64,000 nucleotides of DNA, from the NCBI GenBank assembly GCA_040753915.1, contig JBFMDN010000017.1:1-64000 (forward strand), written 5' to 3'. The notes under the pieces are model-generated. The model searched no databases, was not told where the DNA came from, and saw only the letters and a program-made list of their open reading frames with translations. Shown piece by piece: positions 6,470-14,700 of the stretch. Source of the stretch: JBFMDN01 sp040753915 (GTDB lineage Bacteria; Desulfobacterota; Desulfomonilia; Desulfomonilales; Desulfomonilaceae). The position numbers and the translations under genes were made by a program. The stretch's first letter is position 1. Every line of letters starts with the position of its first letter.

Positions 6470-9010
6470 ATGAGTCAATCATTATATAGGGAAAAGCGGT
6501 TTCACCGAACACTGATGCAACGGTTGGCCGGTGATATCAGAGGAATAGGCCGCATATTCCTGATTTTTTGGATGGTACTATGGGCAGTTCCACCCCAGGC
6601 ATGGGCGCAAGAGGCAGGAGCCCCTGGGGCAGCGAGAACCGCCCCTCGGGAGGAAACACTGGCGCCTGTCGAGGTTGCTGCTCCTGAGGAAACGCAACGA
6701 CGCACGAGCGCACAGACCGGCACGGCTACCGACGGCTTCGGTGCCGATCGTCAAACACCGCAGGGATTTGCGGGATCGGATTTCCCGCTGACGCCCGGAG
6801 AGGTGGTCTCGCCAACCAGGACGGCTACTAATATCTCTCGGGTCAACTCAGCGGTGAGTATTGTTGAAAACAGGGGCGTGGAATCTGTTGGGTATCGAGG
6901 GGTTCCGGACATGCTTCAAGGAACGGTGGGACTGTATACCTCTGGCTTCTCAGCCACACCCTTCGATTCCGCACCCGTAATCCGGGGATTCTCCAATGAG
7001 CAGACCAATCGGGTGTCATTGCTCTATGACGGAAGAAGCCTGAACCAACCGCGACAGTCTGTAAACTATATGTTCGTATTCCCCGAGTTGATCGATCGTA
7101 TCGAGGTGCTTCGAGGAGACGGGACGGTGCAGTTCGGCAACAAGGCGATAGCCGGTGCGGTCAACGTGATTCCCAAAAGGCCTCGTCAGAATCCCGGCGT
7201 CTTTGCAGGGGCCGAAGCCGGATCGTGGCAATCGGATAAGGAATGGCTCGGGTACAACTACGTGAAAGGCCCCGTTGCCGCGGGTGTATTTCTCGGTCGC
7301 TACTACACGGAAGGGTTTCGCCTCTACCAGGGAAACGGAATAGACGAAGAGTTCGTGCCCCGTCCCGGTCCTTGGGCACTGTACAATTGCCAAGGAAGCT
7401 TCAACTGGAAGATCACCCCTCGCCTCACCTTCGACGTTTCGCAGCTTCTCTCCGACCAGCGTGTGGGCAACGCCACGTACATATTGAGACCCGAGTGGGA
7501 ACGGAGAGACACCCGTGACGTTCGTATTTTCGAGTCTTGGGGTTACTACTATTCTCCGGTGTGGGATGGTCCGAGCGAGACGTGGGACGCGATTACCATC
7601 GGCCGGCTAATTTATGATGGGGACCATCTCGGACAGCTTGAGCTGATAGGGAGCTATCGTCGACAGTACCATCGGGTCAACGGGATCAGCTATTTTGGCT
7701 TGTCGGACAATCGATGGATAGACCAGGGAATGACTCTCCTTTATACACGGAACGACACGCTGTTTGGTTTCTTCAACAACGTAATGACATGGGGTATCGA
7801 CTGGTATGATGGCCAGTTTGGGCGTGAATCTCGCTCGTTCAATAGCTCCACAGGTATTCTCAGCCATTCCGGTGAGCAGTCCGGCTATCGGGAATCCTTG
7901 AGCTACTACATCCTGAACACGGCCACCCTCTGGAATCGCGTCACATTCGGATTCGGGTGGCGGTTCGAAAACTACGATCTGAAAGATCTGTACGCCAACG
8001 GGGCGGCGCCGGCACGAACTGTGACCAATGCTCAGCGGCTGGGCCGAACCAAGAGTGCGACCCAATGGAGCGTGGGCCTCATAACCGATCGAGAGCTGGG
8101 ATCGAGCATTTACTATCGGCATTCACGGACGTATCGCTTTCCGAATTTTGACGATATGGTGAACTACGCCTCGTTTTTCGGTCCTCCTGACCCGCCGTTC
8201 TGGCTTCTCGACCCTGACGAGGGGACCCTTGACGAAGTCGGCATTCGTCACTGGATCACTCGTAACATCTATGCCGGCCTCACGTATTACGAAATGGATA
8301 TGGACAACGAGATACTCTATGGCCAGGATGATCTGGGAAATCAACGCAACGTGAATGTACCGGGTGTCTCGCATCAGGGCCTCGAATTCGAGGGACTTGT
8401 GAGAATAACCCCTCGGTGGACGCTCAAGGGAAACTGGACCCGGCAAAAGGTTCTGGTACGTGCGAACATTTATCCGTCCCTGGCTCCTTTGACAACGGAA
8501 GACAAGGAGCTTTATCAGACCCCGAGGGACATGGGCAACCTCGTGTTGGTGTACAACAACCAGGAGTGGGGTTTCTCGGCTGACATCAAGTACCATTATG
8601 TTGGCAGTCGCTATCGGATCAATGATGTCTTCAACGTTGCGGAACCGCTCCCTACTGCAAAATGGGGAGATCTCGCATTCGAGCAGAAGATATTTGGGAA
8701 TGAAGCAACCCTATACTTCGGCATTAACAACTTCTCTGATCTCCAATACGCCTTATGGGGATCTCGTTCGACGCCTTCCATCTACGGCATTTCGCGGGAG
8801 GCCACCTGGTATCCCAACGAGGGCAGAACATACTATGGTGGTATCAAATCGAGCTTGGATTTCAACAAGATGAGGTTGCCTACGGTAGCTGATCTTGAGC
8901 GGATGCAACGACGGCTCTATGGATCACTCAACGATGGGCTAAACGGGTTCACCGGCGTGGGGAGTTGGCTGAGCCGTACGTGGCCGCTTCGCTGGGTTTC
9001 CAACAGGTAG
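6470..9010 (+). CDS. TonB-dependent outer-membrane receptor (probable corrinoid/cobalt receptor)
   Basis: 846-aa outer-membrane beta-barrel that imports a ligand using TonB energy. The start at 6470 follows AAAGGAG; the frame extends upstream only by a TTG inside the preceding gene. Signal peptide about residues 1-45, ending AVPPQAWAQ. A plug domain (about 110-250) contains the RIEVLRGDGTVQFG and AIAGAVNVIPKRP signatures; the remainder is a barrel with many aromatic-rich strands. The penultimate strand reads GGIKSSLDF, which in most receptors would be the end, but here about 45 further residues follow (MRLPTVADL to SNR). Control by a cobalamin riboswitch argues for a B12 or corrinoid substrate, but BtuB orthology cannot be proven by eye. 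Confidence 0.9.
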   Translation: MSQSLYREKRFHRTLMQRLAGDIRGIGRIFLIFWMVLWAVPPQAWAQEAGAPGAARTAPREETLAPVEVAAPEETQRRTSAQTGTATDGFGADRQTPQGFAGSDFPLTPGEVVSPTRTATNISRVNSAVSIVENRGVESVGYRGVPDMLQGTVGLYTSGFSATPFDSAPVIRGFSNEQTNRVSLLYDGRSLNQPRQSVNYMFVFPELIDRIEVLRGDGTVQFGNKAIAGAVNVIPKRPRQNPGVFAGAEAGSWQSDKEWLGYNYVKGPVAAGVFLGRYYTEGFRLYQGNGIDEEFVPRPGPWALYNCQGSFNWKITPRLTFDVSQLLSDQRVGNATYILRPEWERRDTRDVRIFESWGYYYSPVWDGPSETWDAITIGRLIYDGDHLGQLELIGSYRRQYHRVNGISYFGLSDNRWIDQGMTLLYTRNDTLFGFFNNVMTWGIDWYDGQFGRESRSFNSSTGILSHSGEQSGYRESLSYYILNTATLWNRVTFGFGWRFENYDLKDLYANGAAPARTVTNAQRLGRTKSATQWSVGLITDRELGSSIYYRHSRTYRFPNFDDMVNYASFFGPPDPPFWLLDPDEGTLDEVGIRHWITRNIYAGLTYYEMDMDNEILYGQDDLGNQRNVNVPGVSHQGLEFEGLVRITPRWTLKGNWTRQKVLVRANIYPSLAPLTTEDKELYQTPRDMGNLVLVYNNQEWGFSADIKYHYVGSRYRINDVFNVAEPLPTAKWGDLAFEQKIFGNEATLYFGINNFSDLQYALWGSRSTPSIYGISREATWYPNEGRTYYGGIKSSLDFNKMRLPTVADLERMQRRLYGSLNDGLNGFTGVGSWLSRTWPLRWVSNR

Positions 9011-9055
9011 ACAATGGATTCCGACAGGGTATTACAAGCAATCGGGAGCACGAAT

Positions 9056-9763
9056 ATGATACGTATCGTCCTGTGTATGACTGGCGTCTTTATGATTCTC
9101 CTAAGCAGTTTGTCGACTACTTCAACGGCAGGATCGCCCTTGACCAGGTGCTCGATTCAAGGGCAGCCCCATGGATGTTCTCCGCGTTTGCCGGACCCGA
9201 AGCCGGAATGCGGAATAGAGATTACCTGTACGGACCAACCAGTCCAGATCGGTTATTCTGATGGCGTCTGCTTTCGGGCTACCTGTCCCGGCATCTGGGC
9301 GCTGCTTCACAAGCGAGTCGATCAGGCTTCATTCCGCCGCAGGATCTGGACGTATCGACATTTCGCATTTAAGGGCTATTGGCAACTCAAGGATCAGGGT
9401 GCGATCCAGTCCGGCCCTGTGGAGCTCAGAGAAATGTTCCTCGTGTTTCCGGACGATCTCATTGAGCTGCGGTTACGCGACCCGGACAAGTTCGCGAGGG
9501 TGGAAATCCGGAATCTCGGATATATGAAACGGGGCGATATCTGCGAATTGCAGAAGTGGCTTGCCCAGGAATCTTACCTGGAAGGCCCTGCGCTGATACA
9601 GGCCGCTCGCAATCGCGCGAATCAGGAGAATGGCCAAGGCGCAAACATGCCAGCATGCGCGAGATCCGGTATGTGGTTGCCCGATCTGAGTTGTGGGGCC
9701 TTGAGCGGCTTTCTGTCACGATGCCGCAGCCTGGGGTTCCCGGTCCCTGGTCCTGCACATTGA
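9056..9763 (+). CDS. Small exported protein of unknown function
   Basis: 235 aa with an N-terminal signal-like segment (MIRIVLCMTGVFMILLSSL). The start at 9056 is chosen because GGGAG lies about 8 bases upstream and the hydrophobic segment begins there; an earlier in-frame ATG at 9014 has no better site. The mature part has cysteines at its beginning (CSIQGQPHGC, CGIEITC) and a basic/aromatic middle. It lies 45 bp after the receptor and is likely the last gene of the riboswitch 2 operon. No family recognised. Confidence 0.6.
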   Translation: MIRIVLCMTGVFMILLSSLSTTSTAGSPLTRCSIQGQPHGCSPRLPDPKPECGIEITCTDQPVQIGYSDGVCFRATCPGIWALLHKRVDQASFRRRIWTYRHFAFKGYWQLKDQGAIQSGPVELREMFLVFPDDLIELRLRDPDKFARVEIRNLGYMKRGDICELQKWLAQESYLEGPALIQAARNRANQENGQGANMPACARSGMWLPDLSCGALSGFLSRCRSLGFPVPGPAH

Positions 9764-9987
9764 TTATGACAGCAAAGGTGAGCGCGGGTTTTGAACCCCC
9801 CGCGACTGATTATGGCAACCCAGTGCAGCACAGAAAACCTGTGTGGCCGGACGGGCTGTGGGGAGTCCGTCTTGCCAGAGACACGTAAGGTGAAGCCTAT
9901 GCCACAAATCCTCTTACACAGTTGAACGATTCCCAGGGAAGTGCCACCTTTGGGGAGACGAGAGCAAAGCACGGATGCTCTCATTGG
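9764..9987 (+). other. Structure-rich intergenic RNA-like region
   Basis: No ORF with good features. Several strong dyads follow one another: cgcgggttttgaaccccccgcg (about 9782-9803), cacagaaaacctgtg (about 9829-9843), ggacgg...tccgtc (about 9848-9871), and gagagcaaagcacggatgctctc (about 9961-9983), ending in the terminator at 9988. Could be a 3' untranslated region or a small RNA; no known family matched by eye. Confidence 0.35.
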
Positions 9988-10023
9988 GCGGCGGCCCGGC
10001 CCTCGAGCCGCCGCATTTTTTTT
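9988..10023 (+). terminator. Intrinsic terminator of the receptor operon
   Basis: Perfect stem gcggcgg (9988-9994) with ccgccgc (10008-10014), then a run of T from 10016. Strong GC stem; it can also fold on the other strand but lacks a T run there. Confidence 0.85.
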
Positions 10024-10420
10024 CATTCCTTTGCGCGGCACGCGATGTCTTCCTCCAAAAAAAATGGCAGCTTCTGAGAAGAGGCAGCCTGGAAGGCTAC
10101 CCCACATCTGAGGGGATGTGGGTTCCGGGATGTAGTGCAGGCTTTCCAGCCTGCATTCATGGAAGTGGCAACCCGGCGTGCCGCGGGGCTATCCTACACT
10201 TGTGGGGACAATGGGGTCACGATGCCCACTACGAAATGATGGCCGTACGCCAAGCACCTCTATGATCTCCTTGCCTTTGTGGTCAGATCGCCCTTGCGTG
10301 GAGCGCCTACCACTATCCAAGGGGAGATCCTGAGAACATAGGAATCGAAGGCCTTTGTGGAACAAATGCGCTACTATATAATGATGTAACGTGACCTGTG
10401 GGGAGGAGACATGACACTTG
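10024..10420. other. Intergenic region with common repeat fragments
   Basis: No gene seen. Contains the dyad gtagtgcaggctttccagcctgcattcatg (about 10131-10160), a motif found in related form at 56,715-56,745 (tgcacgctggaaagcgtgcactacatg), so it is a dispersed intergenic element. Confidence 0.5.
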
Positions 10421-10534
10421 ATCGGGGTGCCGCGCTTTTTCATGATAAAGCTGGCGGCCAGCGCCATAACCGACTGATTTTCTGTAGCCCGTTTCCCAGG
10501 CTGGGCAGATTTGCCACGCAAACGCGCTGCACCC
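10421..10534. repeat. Dispersed repeat R3, copy 2, joined to the mntA remnant
   Basis: Second copy of the 305-415 repeat. Its right end runs straight into the first codons of the MntA-like nucleotidyltransferase, so that the only possible start (TTG at 10511) lies inside the repeat. This suggests that the repeat replaced or displaced the original gene start. Confidence 0.7.
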
Positions 10535-10831
10535 CTTGATCGTCCGGAAATTCCCGAGAAAGAGGTGGCGGAGTTCTGTAGGAAGCATTTCATTCGCAAA
10601 TTGTCTTTCTTCGGATCAGCGCTTAAGGGCGAAGCGACACCGGACAGTGATCTAGACCTCTTGGTAGAGTTTCACCCGGATCATCTGCCCACTCTCATTG
10701 AGCTTGCCGCCATGGAACGAGAACTGGGCCAACTTGTAGGCTGACCCGTGGATCCGAGAACCCTGGAGGATCTCAGCAGATACTTCCGTGACCAGGTCCT
10801 CGGAGAACCAGAGGTTCGGTATGCGGAGTGA
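10511..10831 (+). pseudogene. MntA-type minimal nucleotidyltransferase antitoxin, broken by an internal stop
   Basis: The first 77 codons encode a MNT-domain protein with the nucleotidyltransferase signature FFGSALKGEATPDSDLDLLV (GS followed by D-x-D). An in-frame TGA at 10742-10744 interrupts it, but the same frame continues with PVDPRTLEDLSRYFRDQVL and ends at TGA 10829-10831, which is the normal C-terminus of this family (usually ..GRKVDLRTPEDLSRYF..). A single C-to-T change in an Arg CGA codon would explain the stop. MntA AMPylates and neutralises HEPN toxins; the cognate HEPN gene overlaps its end by 11 bases. No ATG start; see repeat R3. Could be a sequencing error, but the partner is damaged too. 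Confidence 0.85.
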
Positions 10832-11166
10832 AGACTGGGTGAGGCTGCGCCACATGGTGGAGGCGGCTCAGGAAGCCATTAGACTTGCTGAAGGCAGTTC
10901 TCAGGGTGACCTGAAAAAGGATCGAACGCAGAGTCTTGCGGTTGTGAGGCTCATTGAGATTGTGGGTGAAGCTGCCTCACACGTTTCTGATGATTGTAAG
11001 GGGCGATTGCCCGACGTGCCTTGGCAAGACATTATCGGGATGCGGAACAGAATTGTTCACGCGTACTTCGATAAACATGGACATAGTCTGGCTCACTGTA
11101 GTCAAGTTCCTGCCGGATCTCGTCCGTGCCCTGGAATCAACTCTTTCGGATTGGGGAGAAAAGTGA
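10821..11166 (+). pseudogene. HEPN (DUF86) toxin gene with a C-terminal frameshift
   Basis: Starts at ATG 10821 within the end of the MntA remnant, the usual overlap for this toxin-antitoxin pair. Frame 1 encodes a HEPN domain with the RNase motif R-x4-H-x-Y (RNRIVHAY) at about codons 78-85. Right after, at the AAA run 11073-11075, the family's conserved continuation (NMDIVWLTVVKFLPDLVRAL) is found in the +1 frame and ends at 11164-11166. In the original frame translation continues with unrelated residues to 11171. One extra A explains the shift. The RNase motif itself survives, so residual activity cannot be excluded. Confidence 0.85.
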
Positions 11167-11611
11167 AGTGATGGCAAAGAAATTTCGCCGCAAAGCCCCC
11201 AATTCTTGGGAACAGATTTCATAAGTACGGTTACGTATCTCAGGGTCATTAAGAAGAGGAATCATGGTGATCATTGATTGCTTCATGCCCCGAAGGGGCA
11301 TACCATGAGTAGCCGTGGGTTTCAACCCACGGAAGGAAAAAACCGACAAGGGGGGACCCTGACCGGGTCCACCATATAAGTGCAGGAGAGCCAAGGCTCA
11401 TTCATGATCGGTTCCTGTAGCTGGCGATGAGAATCCTCTTGGTCGACCCTTTCAGGGTCGGTTGGTGGTTGTGCCGTGCCGAACCACTCTACTAATTACA
11501 CCGTTTCACACATGTGGATAGTGTGATTTCGTAGCGCCGGTGTCCCGCCGGCAATTAGGGGACTTTCAGGTTAATACGGTCACCGATTTCGAACCAGCAC
11601 CTCCCTCTGAT

Positions 11612-11658
11612 CCCCCCGTTAACGGGGGGAAGGACTCCCTCCCCGTTAACGGGGAGGG
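11612..11658. repeat. Two adjacent GTTAAC-centred perfect palindromes
   Basis: First palindrome ccccccgttaacgggggg at 11612-11629, second of 22 bp (ccctccccgtt/aacggggaggg) at 11637-11658. They share the same centre and differ only in the arms, as if one were a duplicated and drifted copy of the other. The flank gggttggggtgggg resembles the edge of the R1 repeat family. Confidence 0.8.
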
Positions 11659-11708
11659 TTGGGGTGGGGTCTCAAGATTCGGCACCGACCTTACGAAAGG
11701 CAAAACTG

Positions 11709-11759
11709 AGCAATAGGTTTTTGAGAGTCGCGGCAGCGCATTCTCAAAAACCTATTGCT
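11709..11759 (-). terminator. Long hairpin at the end of the cobN operon
   Basis: Perfect 18-bp inverted repeat agcaataggtttttgaga (11709-11726) and its complement (11742-11759) around a 15-base loop, 24 bp beyond the cobN stop. There is no long T run after it on the minus strand (cagttttgcc), so it may stabilise the mRNA 3' end or terminate imperfectly. Confidence 0.6.
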
Positions 11760-11782
11760 TAGGCTGCACGCCCCTGCAGCCC

Positions 11783-14700
11783 CTATTGTCTTCTGCTCTT
11801 TAAAACCACTCCAATTCCCACAAGCATCAGAAGAACGACCACGACCACCAAAGCGTACCATTGGGCACCAGATGACGGCAATTTGGAGACATCGTCCCGA
11901 GAGTCCATCTCTTCCATTTTATATCCGTCGACGGTTTCCTTTTTCTGATCCTCCGCTGATTTTTCTTGCTCTTTGGGCTTCTGAAGCTGAGATTGCTTCT
12001 CGAATCCTTGGGCTAGCATCTGCTGCGTTTGCTTCATCTCTTCTGCCTGTTGATCCAGGCTCTTTTTCGTAGCCTTCTCTACCGCGAGCTTGAACTGCTC
12101 GACCAGCTCAGGGCTCATCACTCCGGGAATAGAAACGATGTTTACGACCATCTGGTTCAAGGCGGGATTGTTGCATGTGTGATCACAGCACGCGATTCCC
12201 TTCTCAACAACGTTGAGAGCGTACTCCGTGGCAAGCTTCTGTTTTACCGCATCCTCTGGCTTCCAATAGTCCTTTCGGATCGATTCGAGCATGCGTGCGG
12301 TAAGCGATTGATATGCCCACGGATTGGCTCCATCAAAGAATTCTCTCAATTGAAGACCGTACTTATCTTCCACATACACTTCAAATGTCTGTTTCCATTT
12401 GGCCTCATCCACTGCAAAAGGTGTGGTGACCTGCCATCCCCACATATATTCCACAAAATTGGACATCTCGCGGGCTCCGGCATAATCCTCCTTCTTCATT
12501 CCATCAATCCACTTGGGATTCAGGTACCGGGTTCGCAGCTCCTGCCCTACTGTTTTGGATAGACTCTCCACTTTGACCTCATTGGGACGTCGCTGCAGGC
12601 TGACAACCGTGTCGGGTGTCTTGCCGCTCTGCTTAGCTATGGCCAGAGAAAGTCCCCCGAGGTACTGAAACATGTCATCATTGTCCATGGTACCGAACAC
12701 GGTAGACGAGATGGAATGAACTGCCATGTCGGACTGCTTTAGGTTTGTTCGAAATACCTCCTGAGCCTCGGCTCCCCATACGTCCTGACCGAACGCGTAT
12801 CCGGTGTATTTCTCGAACGCTTTGGCAACATCGTCATCTTTCTGCCACAGCCCGGACGCGCTAACGATTTCTGTTACTCTGTTGCCGTAATTCCCCGGCT
12901 TCTCCGAGAAGACCCGCAAGCGGCTCATGGACGTCGCGTCCTTTTCTGAAATGCCCGATTGCATAAGGGAATTCTTGATTTGATCACTGTTCTTATGGAT
13001 CAGATTCTCCACATCGGTCAACACCACTGCCTTCTGCACCGCCTTGTCAAGGTACTGAAGCATGTTGGGGAACAGATCCCGATATAGCCCCGAAGCGTCG
13101 ATAAGGACATCGATCCTTGGGCGTTTGAGTTGTGCTCCAGGGATCGGAACCACGTCTTCGACTCGGTCGCTGTTGTCCCATTTCGGTTTCATGCCAAGCA
13201 GGTGGAGGATCGTGGCCTCATTGATTCCCTCGTTCCGAATTGTCTCTGTTGCCCACAGCACGACTGCCACCTTGTCCGGATATCGGTTTTCCCGTTCGAG
13301 GCTTCTTGCAATGAGATCCTCGGCCGCTTTCACGCCCAGCTCGTACGCTGCGGGTGAGGGGACTCTTGCCGGATCGAATCCATAGAAGTTTTTGCCGGTC
13401 GGTATGGCTTTGGGATTCCGGAAGGGATCGTTGCCTGTTCCTGGCGGGACATAGCGGCCGTTTAGCCCGTGGACAAGGCGATCCAACTCAAGAGGTCCGC
13501 ATCGGCGAAGCCTGTCGCCGATATCGTTTGCGTCCCGATCGGGGTGCATCTTTAGGATGAAATTGACAGTCTCGGATAGAGCCTCACCTTCTGGTGAGAT
13601 GCCAAACGTGTGCATTCCGTACGGCATGAAGTCCCCTTGCATCTCCACAAGGTATTCCTGCACCTTTTCCAAGCTCTCATCGTTGATGTCGCTCAGCGAC
13701 AGGTCCTTATCCACTCCAAGCTTTCGAATCATTTCCGCAATTGATTCTAGGCGGACCTGCGCTGTCTCGCCTCCGGAAGATCGAGCAGCGTAATATTGGC
13801 TGAGAAGACTGTAAAGCTTGCTGTATTCCTGATATAGTCCGCCCTCTTTCACTGCAGGAATGAGGTGATCGATGACCGCGGCACGGCCGCGGCGCTTTGC
13901 TTGAATGCCTTCACCCACATCATCAACGATGTACGGATAGAGGCTGGGGATATCCGTAATAAGTACGTCCGGCGGACAAGCGGGACTGAGACCAGCCTGT
14001 TTTCCCGGCAGCCACTCATGGGTTCCGTGCGTGCCAAGGTGGATTTGAGCATCGGCGTTGAAGACGTGCTTCATCCACAGGTACGCCGCGACATATTGGT
14101 GATGCGGAAAGAGGGTAGGCGAGTGGTAGAGCTTCATTGGATCGTCGGTGTATCCCCGTGACGGCTCAGGCATGATCATGACGTTTCCCAGACGAATGCC
14201 AGGAACGATGATCTGTCCGTGCTTGATCATGATTTCTGATGCCTCGGCCGCTCCCCATTGATCGAGCACTCCTTGCCTGAAAGGCTCCGGGAGCTGCGAA
14301 AACCATTTGGCGTACGTTTCGAGGGGTATCCGGGCGATATTACCATCTTGAAGCATCGTTTCCAGCTCACCGGGAGCCCAGTTCCCAATGTTGCGACCGC
14401 TTCTCAGAATCAAATCCCGGATGGCCTGATGGGTCAAGCCTTGTTCGGAATCCACGCGGTAACCTTCCGATTTCAGTCGGCTAAGGATCTCGGTCAGGCT
14501 CGCGAACACGTTCAGGTAGCTGGCTCCAACATTCTGCTTCCCCGGCGAGTTGTTATAGATAAGAATAACGACTCGTTTCCTCTCGTTCGGCATTCGCTGA
14601 AGTGAGATCCACCTCTGAATCCGTGGTATGAGCACTTCTATGTTCTCTTCGATTGCTTTGTGGAGGTACACGGTTTTACCGCTATCCGGATCCGTTTTCG

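Larger units (their letters stand above)
11172..11782. other. Repeat-rich intergenic region
   Basis: No gene seen. It contains gccccgaaggggc (about 11288-11300) with agccgtgggtttcaacccacgg (about 11311-11332), a combination typical of dispersed bacterial intergenic repeats; the GTTAAC-centred palindromes at 11612-11658; and the long hairpin at 11709-11759, listed separately. Confidence 0.55.

Noticed and set aside
9014..9055. Earlier start for the small exported protein
   Set aside because: The ATG at 9056 has a ribosome site and begins the signal-like segment; the extension would bury it.
11480..11540. Possible tRNA-like sequence
   Set aside because: No cloverleaf with T-arm and acceptor stem could be folded by eye.
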